In this document: piece by piece, positions 8,750 to 18,500 of the stretch
How the letters are laid out: the number at the start of each line of letters is the position of its first letter
How positions within the stretch are numbered: the first letter of the stretch is position 1
From: Sphingomonas parva (ex Maeng et al. 2020)
GTDB taxonomy: Bacteria; Pseudomonadota; Alphaproteobacteria; Sphingomonadales; Sphingomonadaceae
Reading direction: 5' to 3'
DNA: 46,910 nucleotides
NCBI RefSeq assembly: GCF_004564275.1
Contig: NZ_SPDV01000027.1
Coordinates: forward strand, 1-46,910
Notes under the pieces: model-generated
Told to the model about the DNA's origin: nothing
Seen by the model: only the letters and a program-made list of their open reading frames with translations
The model's database searches: none
Translations under genes and position numbers: made by a program

Positions 8750-9541
8750 ATGATCCCGCCGGCGGCCGTCTACTGCGCGGGCTTTGAGCTGGCTATCTGG
8801 CGGTGCGAGGCACTCGCCGATCATCTTATCGAGTGGATTGCGGACTACGCCCTCCACGAGGATGAGCTGCGTGTCCACCACGGGAACATGTACGTTCGCC
8901 TCAAAGAGGCGGCGGCAAGGATTTACTCGAGCGCGATTTATGCCCAGCGCGGCGAGATTGGCGAGATTGTGCTTCACGCGATCTGCCGTGAGTTTTTCGG
9001 CACGATACCGTTCGCACCTCGGGTGTTCTACCTGACATCGTCAAACGACGTCGTGAAGTCTTTCGACATGGTCCATGTCCGCTATCCGGAGAGCGGGCCA
9101 GAGCTGTGGCTTGGCGAGGCGAAGTTTTACCAAGATGGCGTGGATGGCGCGCGAGCCGCCGTGAAGTCACTCACGGATCATATCGAGCGAGGCTTCCTCC
9201 AGAACGAAAAGCTAATCCTCGGTCCACAAGTATCGAAAAGCGTTCCTGAATATCAGCGCATCCGTAATCTTCTGTCGGTGCAGACATCCCTCGACGAGCT
9301 ATTCAAAACCGCAATCTTCCCGATCGGCATCGCTAGCGAAAGCGTCGCTACTTCGTCGGCTGCGTCGATCTGCCAGGAGTATGCTTCGGCTCTCCATCTG
9401 GAGGTCGCTGAAATGTCCAAGGTGATAGCCGCCTCGGGATTGCCGCAGAAGGTGCGCATCGTGCTGATCCATCTTCCGCTCGGTTCTAAGCAGAAGCTCG
9501 CCGACGCCTTCGATGCTCGTCTTAAGGGGCTTAAGCCATGA
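8750..9541 (+). CDS. hamA: Hachiman defence protein HamA (nuclease)
   Basis: HamA (DUF1837 family) is the nuclease of the Hachiman antiphage system. The 263-aa product shows the family core: DHLIEWIADYALHEDELRVHH, YVRLKEAAARIYSSAIYAQRGEIGEIVLHAICREFF, then SNDVVKSFDMVH and LWLGEAKFYQ. The last two supply a PD-(D/E)XK-type site, Asp106, Glu123 and Lys125 by my count. The C-terminus (KLADAFDARLKGLKP) is also typical. Its stop overlaps the hamB start by 4 bp (ATGA), so the two are translationally coupled. The frame is open back to 8228, with ATGs at 8504 and 8558, but the added sequence does not look like protein. I chose 8750 because it gives the usual family length; no clear Shine-Dalgarno precedes any candidate. 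In the known system HamA is inert until HamB senses damaged or phage DNA. Confidence 0.88.
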   Translation: MIPPAAVYCAGFELAIWRCEALADHLIEWIADYALHEDELRVHHGNMYVRLKEAAARIYSSAIYAQRGEIGEIVLHAICREFFGTIPFAPRVFYLTSSNDVVKSFDMVHVRYPESGPELWLGEAKFYQDGVDGARAAVKSLTDHIERGFLQNEKLILGPQVSKSVPEYQRIRNLLSVQTSLDELFKTAIFPIGIASESVATSSAASICQEYASALHLEVAEMSKVIAASGLPQKVRIVLIHLPLGSKQKLADAFDARLKGLKP

Positions 9542-11661
9542 CGCTCGTGGGCATCGACTGGCAGGAGTTGAAGGACACGCCCGGCACCGAGCTACTGCCC
9601 AGGGTTTTCGCGATCATGCGGGATGCGGCCGTCGCCGTTCACGCTGCCGAGCCAGACGATCCCGCGCTTCTTCAAGTCATTCCGCGACTTGCCGACCTGA
9701 TCCCATCGCGGAGGGAGCTGACGCCTCTTCGTGAGCCGTTCAGTGCCCTGGCCCGTGCCGTAGGCCTCTGGAACTACATCGATCGAGAAGCGGCGGACGA
9801 CGTGGATCGGCTAATAGCCGAAGCGGTCACCGCGCCTGAGCTCGGCGGCATTACCTTTCACCGCGAGCAAATCGTAGCTCTAAACAAGCTGCTCTCCGGC
9901 GAGAATCTAATCCTCAGCGCACCGACGAGCTTCGGCAAGAGCCTCCTGATTGACGCTCTCTTGGCAACAGGCAAGTATGGGCGGGTCGCGATCGTGCTGC
10001 CGACGATCGCCCTGCTTGACGAGTTCCGGCGCCGTCTGCGCCGTCGCTTCTCCAGCCGTTTCGAGATCCTGATGCACCCGACAGACGTCGCGGCGGGTCG
10101 CAATGTCATCTTCCTCGGCACACAAGAGCGACTCATTGGACGAGAGGATCTCGGTGATCTCGATCTCACGGTCGTCGACGAATTCTACAAGCTAGATCCC
10201 CGTCGACGAGATGAGCGCCACGTAACGCTGAACGCAGCGGTCTATCGCTTACTTAGGCGTTCACGGCAGTTCTTCTTCCTGGGTCCGAACATCGACAACG
10301 TCCAAATGAACGTTGAGGGCCGATGGAGCTTTCAGTTTCTGAAGACCCGCTTCTCCACCGTCGCGGTCGACACGTTCGACCTCCGTCAAGCCGCCGACAA
10401 GGAGGCTCGGCTTTTGGACGAGTTGGCAGAGGAGCGGAACTGGCCCGCATTGGTTTTCGTGTCATCGCCCGATCGAGCTAATAGGCTGGCCGAAAGCGCG
10501 TCCGAGCAGATGGCTGTGTCGGAGAACACAACGGAATTCGCGGAGTGGCTGCGGGAGAACGTTGGGAGTAGGTGGCCGCTAGCGAAGGCTGTGGAGTACG
10601 GCTTCGGCGTACATCACGCCAGGGTGCCGAGGGCAATCGCGTCGCACATGGTCCGGATGTTCAATCGTTCTGAGCTGCCGGTATTGTTCTGCACCTCTAC
10701 GCTTATCGAAGGCGTTAATACCGCTGCAAGGAGCGTTCTCATCTTCGATAAGAAGATTAGCCGCCAGAACTACGACTTCTTCACCTTCGCAAACATCAGA
10801 GGACGTGCTGGCCGGCTAGGTCAGCACCATGTTGGTCAGGTCTATCTATTTAACGAACCTCCGACGGCTGAGGAGACGGAGGTGTCGCCGACGCTCTTTG
10901 GAGATGACGAGAGCGCGTCAGACGATTACGTCGTACATCTAGAAGACGAGGACACGACCACTGCTATCGATGATCGCGTCACAGCGCTCCGCCAGTTACT
11001 GGACCTTACGAAGGCAGAACTGCGTCTTGCATCGGCGGTGGGGCTCGACACTGCACTGGCCCTCAAGCAACATGTCGACGCGTCTTTACGAGGACGCAGA
11101 GCTTTGGTCTGGTCTGGGTTGCCGGACTTCAATACCACGCTGGCGACGCTTGAAGTCATCTGCAAAGTTAAGAACGCTCGGGAGTTTGGTGCATTCTCAG
11201 CGAAGCAGCTAGCGTTCCTGATTGGAAGCCTCCGCTCGCATAAGTCTTTGAAGGCCTTCCTAATCGAGCGCGATCAGAATCTCACGAGCGATATCGCGAC
11301 TTACGACAACGTGTTCAAGTTTCTGAGAGCGTGCGAATACGGTCTTCCGCAATTGTTTGCACTCGTCGAAATATTTGTCCGCAAGCGCTTTGTGATCGCC
11401 GACTACAGCTACTTCGTGCGCGAGATGAGTCGGTGGTTTCGTAACGAGGCCCTTCGGAACCTGGACGAGGAAGGGGTGCCGATACAGGTTTCGGAGCGCT
11501 TCGTTCAGCCCGGTGACGATAGGAACTCGTTGGCGCGCAGGCTGGCCTCCGTCGCGTTGTCGAACGACGAGAGGCTCACCCCCTTTGAGCGTGAATGGCT
11601 TCTTGCAGCTTTGGACATTGACCGCGACGGGGGCGTGCTCGCGCCAAACGGAATTGCATAG
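9538..11661 (+). CDS. hamB: Hachiman defence helicase HamB
   Basis: A 707-aa superfamily 2 helicase, the sensor partner of HamA. Motifs in order: FHREQIVALNKLLSG (Q-like), Walker A APTSFGKS (about 127-134), VLPTIALLDEFRRRL (Ia), FLGTQERL, Walker B VVDEFYKLD (DEFY, about 214-217), HHARVPRAIASHMV, FCTSTLIEGVN (motif V, about 383-393) and IRGRAGRLGQ (motif VI, about 420-429). The C-terminal 230 residues form a helical domain with no catalytic motif visible. Published work on Hachiman shows HamB loads on DNA ends or ssDNA and releases HamA nuclease activity; this is family knowledge. Codon use is clearly less GC-biased than in the flanking chromosome, in keeping with horizontal transfer. Confidence 0.9.
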   Translation: MTLVGIDWQELKDTPGTELLPRVFAIMRDAAVAVHAAEPDDPALLQVIPRLADLIPSRRELTPLREPFSALARAVGLWNYIDREAADDVDRLIAEAVTAPELGGITFHREQIVALNKLLSGENLILSAPTSFGKSLLIDALLATGKYGRVAIVLPTIALLDEFRRRLRRRFSSRFEILMHPTDVAAGRNVIFLGTQERLIGREDLGDLDLTVVDEFYKLDPRRRDERHVTLNAAVYRLLRRSRQFFFLGPNIDNVQMNVEGRWSFQFLKTRFSTVAVDTFDLRQAADKEARLLDELAEERNWPALVFVSSPDRANRLAESASEQMAVSENTTEFAEWLRENVGSRWPLAKAVEYGFGVHHARVPRAIASHMVRMFNRSELPVLFCTSTLIEGVNTAARSVLIFDKKISRQNYDFFTFANIRGRAGRLGQHHVGQVYLFNEPPTAEETEVSPTLFGDDESASDDYVVHLEDEDTTTAIDDRVTALRQLLDLTKAELRLASAVGLDTALALKQHVDASLRGRRALVWSGLPDFNTTLATLEVICKVKNAREFGAFSAKQLAFLIGSLRSHKSLKAFLIERDQNLTSDIATYDNVFKFLRACEYGLPQLFALVEIFVRKRFVIADYSYFVREMSRWFRNEALRNLDEEGVPIQVSERFVQPGDDRNSLARRLASVALSNDERLTPFEREWLLAALDIDRDGGVLAPNGIA

Positions 11662-11854
11662 TTGGACATCATTGCGGTGAACTTCTCCACCCTTGTCGCT
11701 TCGTTCCTCTCTCCCAGCAAAAGGGGGACTTGGCACCATCAACACGCAAGCGAGACTGGCGAGCCTCGGCAAAGGCATGGCCCTGCCGCGCTTGGCTGCG
11801 ACAGGTTTTCAGGAGGGCGCGGCAACGGCCGCCGCTAAGGCTGAAGGGGGAGGC

Positions 11855-13678
11855 ATGATCGAGCATCTTCGGGCCGGCAAAACGGCCAATTTCCACAGGC
11901 TGAAGAGGCGCCTCAGCCTTGCCGCGGTGAGCGGCCTATTTACGTCGATCAGGGCAGCCCATGCGGAACCCTCGAACAATTTTTTCGCGCACCGGCGCGT
12001 GCCGCATGGTCCGGCCGTTTGGTCGGCGATCTGCTTCGCCTATGAGCAAAGGCCAGCGTTCCTAGCGGACGAGGCGCGCGCTGACGAAAGGGTTTGGGGC
12101 TTCCTGCTGCTGGTCGAGCATCGCGGCCATGCCGCGATCTTCAAATCTCGCCTCAACCTGCCCAATGCTTTCGCGACCCGCTATCTCGGGCGGGTATCCG
12201 CCGAGAGGGTGGACGCGGCCATCGCCCGTCAGGACGCGATCTTCGAGAAGGTGCGGCTTCGGAACCTTTCCGTCTCCGGTTTTGCCATGCGGACGAAGAG
12301 TTATGAGGCAAACGATCTCAAAGCGGTCGTTGGCCCAGCCGGAGCGAGCCGCTATGCGCCGCTCGGTTACGCACTCCGTGCGGGCGAGGACCATTACAGG
12401 ACCACTCCCAGCACCGGACGCATCTCTTTGCGCTCGGAGCGAATCGGCCATCTTGAATTGGTCGATTATGCGGTCTCCGTAATCGATGATCTGCTCGGCG
12501 CGGGACCAGCCCGGAACGATTTCATTCGCACTTTCGCCCGTGCGGTGGACCTTGAGGAAGCTCTTGAGGCGGCTCGGCCGGCGGCCTTTGCCGTCGACAT
12601 TGCCGGCTTAGCCGGAGCCATTCACGACACACGGCTGATCCGGCTCGTTCGCGTTGAGGAAGGTAACTGTTACCAGCTTCCAAAGGTCGAGGTGGACGCC
12701 CTTCTCGATCAACTTGGCCAAGTGTTGGAAGTCGGGGAGGTAGCGGGAAGGCTCTGCTCGTTGTCGCTTCCAGGGACGCACCAGGATCCGGTCGGCGCGA
12801 TCGCGCTTAACAAATCCGATATCGCGCTGCGCAAGCTCGACCTTCCGCTAACTGCCGGCGTTTGGGTCGAGAAGACAGATTATCCGCTCGGGACCGACCC
12901 GAACCGGCTTCCGCTGCGCCGCTATATTGACAAGGAGAATGGCTATATCGTTCTCTTCAGCGACCCCGCTCTCGGCTATATAGCAGGAAATTTGTTTCGC
13001 GACGGCGCGATGGCCGAGGGCGGCGACGTGCTGCTGCGCTACCTCGTTACGAACGCGGACCTCGAGAATGTCACCGACGAAAAAGGGACGTTCGCGCAGG
13101 GCCAGACCGCGTTCGACGCGGATTCCACCTTTGGCGCGATCGTAGCCAGCGTCGCTGACGGAGACGAAATCCTAGTATGCGACGATCTTGGCGACGAATG
13201 GGCTGACTTCATCGGTCTCGACAATCGGGCCAGCCCGCCGCGCATCAGCTTCTATCACGGAAAGCACGGGCCCCTCTCCCTCGGCGCCAGCCCTTTCCAC
13301 GTGTCCGTCAGCCAAGCCCAAAAGAATCTCGAGCGCATGATGCTCCCGGCCGCGGCCATGGGTGGCAAGATCAACGGCTGGAGGAACAATTACATCAGCG
13401 GGAGCAGCGTTCACACGGCGATCCCAAGGGTTGTCCGAGGTGATCCGGACCTGCTCGCGGCGGCCTTCGAGCAGGCACGGGCGGCCCCCGACGCCATACG
13501 GCGCGCTATGATCGTCACTTCCTCGCTCAGCAAAGGCGCAGTGGAGCAGGCCCTCGCTGACATTCGATCTGGCGGTCGCCCCGATCCTCACTTCATTCAG
13601 CTTTATCAGCTGCTGATGAGCTTCTTCTCGGCATGCACCGATATGAACGCGTTCGGGTATATCGTGTGCCGGCCATGA
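11855..13678 (+). CDS. Unrecognised defence-island protein with nuclease-like motif
   Basis: I do not recognise this 607-aa protein. No signal peptide or strong membrane segment is apparent. One stretch stands out: EILVCDDLGDEWADFIGLD (about 438-456), then RISFYHGKHG (about 462-471). Acidic residues, ADFI, a short loop, then a beta strand ending in YHxK resembles the PD-(D/E)XK arrangement, with His where Glu usually sits. I recall similar D-x-ADFI...YHxK stretches in other defence-linked proteins, but cannot name the family. The rest includes FYEQ-like aromatic and charged patches and ends SFFSACTDMNAFGYIVCRP. The ATG at 11855 is preceded by AGGGGGAGGC, the best ribosome-binding site in the region; the frame is open to 11693. 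It follows hamB by 193 bp on the same strand, and precedes the double-nuclease gene, so a defence role is inferred from context. Confidence 0.7.
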   Translation: MIEHLRAGKTANFHRLKRRLSLAAVSGLFTSIRAAHAEPSNNFFAHRRVPHGPAVWSAICFAYEQRPAFLADEARADERVWGFLLLVEHRGHAAIFKSRLNLPNAFATRYLGRVSAERVDAAIARQDAIFEKVRLRNLSVSGFAMRTKSYEANDLKAVVGPAGASRYAPLGYALRAGEDHYRTTPSTGRISLRSERIGHLELVDYAVSVIDDLLGAGPARNDFIRTFARAVDLEEALEAARPAAFAVDIAGLAGAIHDTRLIRLVRVEEGNCYQLPKVEVDALLDQLGQVLEVGEVAGRLCSLSLPGTHQDPVGAIALNKSDIALRKLDLPLTAGVWVEKTDYPLGTDPNRLPLRRYIDKENGYIVLFSDPALGYIAGNLFRDGAMAEGGDVLLRYLVTNADLENVTDEKGTFAQGQTAFDADSTFGAIVASVADGDEILVCDDLGDEWADFIGLDNRASPPRISFYHGKHGPLSLGASPFHVSVSQAQKNLERMMLPAAAMGGKINGWRNNYISGSSVHTAIPRVVRGDPDLLAAAFEQARAAPDAIRRAMIVTSSLSKGAVEQALADIRSGGRPDPHFIQLYQLLMSFFSACTDMNAFGYIVCRP

Positions 13679-13754
13679 TCACGAAGGGAAGCCGTGGATC
13701 AATGTCGCCGACACCGAAGCAGACCAAGGCATTGGCAATCGGCAATTCTCGGTT

Positions 13755-13803
13755 GCTGTAAGCTGTAAGCTGTAAGCTGTAAGCTGTAAGCTGAAAGCTG
13801 ACA
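13755..13803. repeat. GCTGTAA heptamer tandem repeat
   Basis: Five perfect copies of GCTGTAA in a row, then the degenerate units GCTGAAA and GCTGACA. It lies in the 352-bp gap between the unknown island gene and the double-nuclease gene. The remainder of that gap shows no gene; it has a visibly lower GC stretch (about 13930-14020) that could hold the promoter of the next gene. Repeat number may vary between strains. Confidence 0.85.
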
Positions 13804-14030
13804 GTCCGCTTCTGGCGAGGTTCGGTCGAGGCTGAGCATAACGAAATGTGTGTTCCGGGCGCCCCGCGCGCACATTGCAGCTTGGAGGGATCATTAGGCA
13901 ATGCTCCGAAGAGGGTCGTGCGCAACCAACTTGGTGCCCAAAGCCATGTTCCATGGAACGTTTCTTGGTTTGTACGTACATTATTGGTAACATCAACGCT
14001 GGCAATATAGTTCCCTGAAAGGATGCGCAC

Positions 14031-15092
14031 GTGAGTCGAACGAGTGATCTTCACATCGACTTGATGAATCTCGAACAGGCCTGGATCGAGTTCCTGGCCG
14101 ACCTGTTCGAGCGGGACGGCTGGGAAGTCCTTGCCAAGGATGTCAGCACCTCCTCGCGCGGAGAGCCTGACGTCTCGATTATGCAGCGCGGGTCGCACGT
14201 GTTGGTCGAGCTCAAGCTGATCCGCTCCGGCCTGGCTTCGCGCGCGCTTATCCACAACGCTGCTTCCAACCTGCTCGCGATGATGAAAGCCCGCCATGCC
14301 GAGGGAGGCATTCTGATTATTCCACAGCGGCTTACGAGAGAGGCCCGGCGCGCCTTCGATGACGTGTCCGGCGATACGATTGAATTGTGGGATTTGAACC
14401 GACTCATTGAGCACGTAACGCGCTTCCCAAACTTGAGCCGGCGGCTTGCCGACCTACTGCGTGCCCTCCAGATCGGCGCCGAAAACGCACCCAGCAACGC
14501 CACCACCGTTGCGATGCTCGACGACGCCGGCCAGGAGCTGCCACCGCCAGGTGAAGGCGCGCGGATCGCCAGCGCGCTCAAGGCGATAGAGCCGGGAAAC
14601 AAGGGTGGCGCGGCCGCGAGCTTCGAGAAATTGTGCGAGGAGGCGCTCACGCTCCTGTTTGGCACGGAGCTTCTTGGCTGGCGGCGTCAATCGGCGATCG
14701 AAAATGGCTATCACCGGGTCGATCTGATCGCGCGGCTGCAACCCGTGCGGAGCGCGTTCTGGACGACTTTGTCGGCCGATTTTCGCGCGCGCTATATTGT
14801 TTTCGAGTTCAAGAACTACACCGATCCAATTGGCCAGGACCAGATCTACTCAACCGAACGTTATCTCTACGCCACGGCGCTGCGGTCGGTGGCGATCGTC
14901 ATCGCGCGAAATGGCTATTCGGAGAACGCAAGCCGGACGGTCCGCGGGGCGCTTCGCGATCAGGGCAAGCTCATCCTGTGCCTCGACCTCGAAGAGTTTT
15001 GCAGCATGCTGCAGGCATTTGACACCGGCGACGAATATGAAAAGCCGCTTTTCGCGAAGCGCGACGACTTGCTGATGTCGTTGGCACGATGA
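14031..15092 (+). CDS. Restriction-like protein with two PD-(D/E)XK signatures
   Basis: A 353-aa protein with two separate PD-(D/E)XK-type nuclease signatures. The first is GEPDVSIMQRGSHVLVELKL (Asp47, Glu60, Lys62) after an N-terminal helix LEQAWIEFLADLFERDGWEV, like the Mrr/restriction-endonuclease fold. The second is GYHRVDLIARL (Asp231), then YIVFEFKNYTDPIGQDQIY (Glu259, Lys261). Between them is a helical linker rich in Ala, with LRALQIGAENAPSNATTVAMLDD. Two catalytic-looking cores on one chain suggest either a pseudo-dimeric nuclease or one catalytic and one sensing domain. The start is a GTG with AAAGGA nine bases upstream; an ATG at 14064 is a possible alternative. It is the last gene of the first cassette; only a few bases separate its stop from the rtcR-like remnant. 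Role in defence is inferred from motifs and neighbours. Confidence 0.75.
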   Translation: MSRTSDLHIDLMNLEQAWIEFLADLFERDGWEVLAKDVSTSSRGEPDVSIMQRGSHVLVELKLIRSGLASRALIHNAASNLLAMMKARHAEGGILIIPQRLTREARRAFDDVSGDTIELWDLNRLIEHVTRFPNLSRRLADLLRALQIGAENAPSNATTVAMLDDAGQELPPPGEGARIASALKAIEPGNKGGAAASFEKLCEEALTLLFGTELLGWRRQSAIENGYHRVDLIARLQPVRSAFWTTLSADFRARYIVFEFKNYTDPIGQDQIYSTERYLYATALRSVAIVIARNGYSENASRTVRGALRDQGKLILCLDLEEFCSMLQAFDTGDEYEKPLFAKRDDLLMSLAR

Positions 15093-15500
15093 GCTTTGGC
15101 TCCTGCTGGCGCCCGTCGCGGACCCCGAAGCGCCCGCCAGGCCTCGGAGAGCGAGCGGCTGCGTTTGCAGACCCGCACCACGTCGAGCTGGACGCGGTCG
15201 AAGGGGTCGATCGCCGCCAGCGCCTCGGCGCCGACCAGCGGTTCCAGCCCCTCCAGCGCTTCTGGGGCCGGGGTGCGGGCGCCGCCCCCGCCCCAGAACC
15301 GCTGCAGCCGCGCCTTCTCCGCCTCCACCGTGGCGACGTCGATCCGGCCGGCCCGGGCGAAGGTCGCGATGCGGATGAGGGTGGCTGCGAGATCGCTGAA
15401 GTTCCGGATCAATAGGGTTAGCCGCCAAATCGACGAAAGCGCGGCAGGCCTAGTTGTTGAACCGGGTCCCCGTGCGCTCGATGAAGAGGTGGCTTGGAAT
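15093..15500 (-). pseudogene. Decayed 3' fragment of a second rtcR
   Basis: Minus-strand translation gives LAATLIRIATFARAGRIDV, then [17 protein letters not shown] and [18 protein letters not shown], closely matching the C-terminal part of the intact RtcR encoded at 18928-20541. Homology extends upstream at DNA level to about 15500 but with an in-frame TAG (at about 15450, where RtcR has Glu of KEARRAF), small deletions and many substitutions. Downstream, similarity stops near the nuclease gene's stop codon at 15092. No AAA+ Walker or GAFTGA region is left. It is diverged from the intact gene, not an identical duplicate, so it probably came with incoming DNA or is an old duplication. Confidence 0.85.
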
Positions 15501-15543
15501 TTACTAAGCTCGTCTCCTATGGTCGGCGACCAAGGGGCGAGAA

Positions 15544-18500
15544 ATGGCAGATTCTATCGGTCCAAATAGTGACAGCGACCAGAGCTCGCTCTGGACTGAG
15601 GAGCGCACGGGGCGACTGACGGAGCTCTGGGCACAAGGGCTGACTGCAGCCGAGATCGCGCGAGAGATCGGTATCCGTCGAAACGCGGTGATCGGGAAAG
15701 CGCATACACTCGGATTGGAATCGCGCGCCCTAGCTGACGCACTTACCCCCGATCCCAAAGATCCGATTATCTCCCTCGGCCGGTCCTCAGTTTCTTCGCT
15801 CGACATCCTCGATTGGTTCTGGCCAGACTCCGAGACCCCGTATCTTGCAAGTCCATTCGACGCGATCTTCGAAGTCGCAGCCGACATTATCAGTGCGCAC
15901 GATTCGGAGCAGGCCGTCGTAATTCAGGCCGCAGAATTCATCGATGCTGCGCTAGCCTTTGCGCTCGAAGGATCGAGTCCGTCTTCGATAGGCAGCTTGC
16001 TCAAAAGCTACGAGATTATGCCGAGCCCTCGGGCGATGGACGCAGTGCGGGCATATCGTGCGGCTCCGCCCGGACTGCCGGCGGTGCGTCCGATCATCGG
16101 ATGGGAGATCGTCGACATTCTGCGCGCTGCTGCGAGTATCCGTCGGCGCGTGGATCGCAAACCCAGTGCTATCAACCTGTCCCATCTGTTCGTGGCGCTG
16201 TTGTTGACCCCGTCGGGGCAGGCGGGCCTACGATCGCTTGATCAACTTACACGTGGAATTGATCCGTTCCGCCAGCTTGCGCTGGCAATCGCGGACGAAC
16301 TCGCAAGAACGAAAAAATCTCCCTACCGCGAACCCTGGGAGTCGGTCCGAGGGGGGTTGGAGGCGATACGAGAGTTCGCGCCTTCCCGTTTTGATCGCGC
16401 AGGCTATTCGAGCGACCGCGTCAGGGCGGGCCAAGATGTCTTCGGCGCATCTGTCGATGCACGCGCGCTCGCTGACATCATCCTGCTGCGCGCCGCGGAG
16501 CCGCCGCTTGCAATCGGTGTGTTTGGACCCTGGGGTTCGGGCAAGAGCACCCTCCTCGCCGAACTCAAGACTGAGATCCGGGAGCAGGCGCTAGCGGAGC
16601 GTGCCGCTCTCGCCAACGGCGTCAGCGCGTCCGATGAGATCGCGCGAGTATCGGGCGTGCTGCAGCTCGAGTTCAACGCCTGGACCTTCGCTGACAGCGC
16701 CAACCTTTGGGCATCGATGACAGCCGAACTGTTCGATCAGATCGCTGCCGGTGGGATCGAAAACGCTGAGACCCACGGCGGCCGGCATGGTGCGGAGCTC
16801 GTCAACATAGTCGCAAACCGGACCGCCAAGGAACTCGAGCTGCTACGCGCCGCGACCGGCTATACTGCGGTGCAAGAGGAAAAGATCGCGGAGAGCCGGC
16901 GGCTGATCGCGGTCGCGGAATCGAGCGCCAAGCTCTCGCTAATCGGCGCAGCGGCCGACACCGCCCAGGCGTTGCTCGGCCCCGAGCGCAAACCTGACGA
17001 TAAGGACAAGTTCGCGGCTAAGGCGAACTCGCCCGAGGAAACGGCGCTTGAGATTGTGCGCAGTGGTGTCCTGGCGGGCGAGAAGCCTGAGGAGCGCATC
17101 AGGCGCTATGCCGAAGCGAGCACGTCGATCGCCCGCTGGTTCTATGCGTCTCGTGACTATTTGCGCGGCGGCACGAGTTGGATGCGAAGGACACTCATCT
17201 CCGCCAGCGTGGTCGTGACGATCGCTACGGTCTATGTGCTCGTATTCGGATCCCCGGTCGCGCTCCCAAGCCATGGGCAACTCGCGCTCATCCTAATCGC
17301 GGTCGTTGGCTGGGTAGCGTCGATCCTGTCTTTCGGCTTGCCTGCGCTTCGGGTGGTCAGTCTGTTCCACGCCAAGATGCTCGAGCGACGCCGCCAAGCA
17401 CGCGAGGACTTGGCCAAGGCGAAGGAGGCGCTCAGCGCCGGAGAGCGGGAATTGGCGGCGTCCAAATCGCAGGCCGACAAGAGCAAGGCCTTCGTCGATC
17501 ATTATAGGAGGGTCGCCGAAGGCGGCTCGCCAGCGCCCGCGCTACTACTCGACTTCCTTCTGCGCGAATCAACGGATGTTGCCACCGTCCGTGCGAACCT
17601 CGGCTTGCTCAGCACCGTCCGCAAATGCTTCGAGCAGCTGAATTCGGTGATCAGCGCGATGCGGGAAAAGCGCGAGGCTGACCTGATCGAGCGGATCATC
17701 ATCTATATCGACGACCTTGATCGCTGCCCGGAAAAACAGGTCGTGGAGGTACTTGAGGCGGTCCACCTGCTGCTGGCGTTCCCCTGCTTCGTGGTGGTCG
17801 TGGCGGTTGACCCGCAGTGGTTGAAGCTGTCGCTAGAAAAGCAATATGATCAACTCTCCCGGCTATCCGGCCCGAGCGCGGCCGATTATCTCGAAAAAAT
17901 CTTCCAAATCCCCTTCTGGATCCGGCCGATTCGTGGCCGGAGTGATGATCCAGCGGCGACCGGCCGCTACCGCCGCTATGTGCGCGACCTGCTGGGCCAA
18001 GCCGCCATCGACGCGCAGGATTTCAATCCGCTTGCTGAGAACGAAAATCCCCACGTCCGGACAATATCAGGCTTTCGTCCGCTGCCGCCGGAAGCTCCCG
18101 AGGTTGAGCCGGCCGTCGCGCGCAGTCGTCTGCGACTAGACGCGATCGAGATTGTCTTCTTCGAGGCGATGGCGCCCCTTGCAGCCAAGTCGCCGCGCGC
18201 GGTCAAGCGGATGGCCAATCTCTATCGCTTAATACGGGCAGGCCTTACCGATGATCGGCGGCGAACTTTCCTGGATGCAAAGCGGCGGGACAGGGCTCCA
18301 ACATACGCGACCGTCCAGTTCGCGCTCGCATGTGAAGTCGGGCTGCCCCAGGCGACCGTTGAAGCGATCGCGGCGGCGCTCCCCCTAGCGAAGCCGGACG
18401 ACTGGGGCGACATACTCACGGCGTGCTCGACCGAACATATCCTCAGCCCGGACTCGTCGCTTGCTCCGCTACTAGCTGCGCTCCGGGACGGCAATGCCGT

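Noticed and set aside
13755-13803. CRISPR-like or protein-coding repeat (minus-strand translation repeats AYSLQLT)
   Set aside because: A seven-base unit is a simple tandem repeat; the coding reading is a by-product.
15093-15500. Functional rtcR paralog or an independent small gene
   Set aside because: In-frame stop, small deletions and loss of the AAA+ and sensor parts show it is a fragment.
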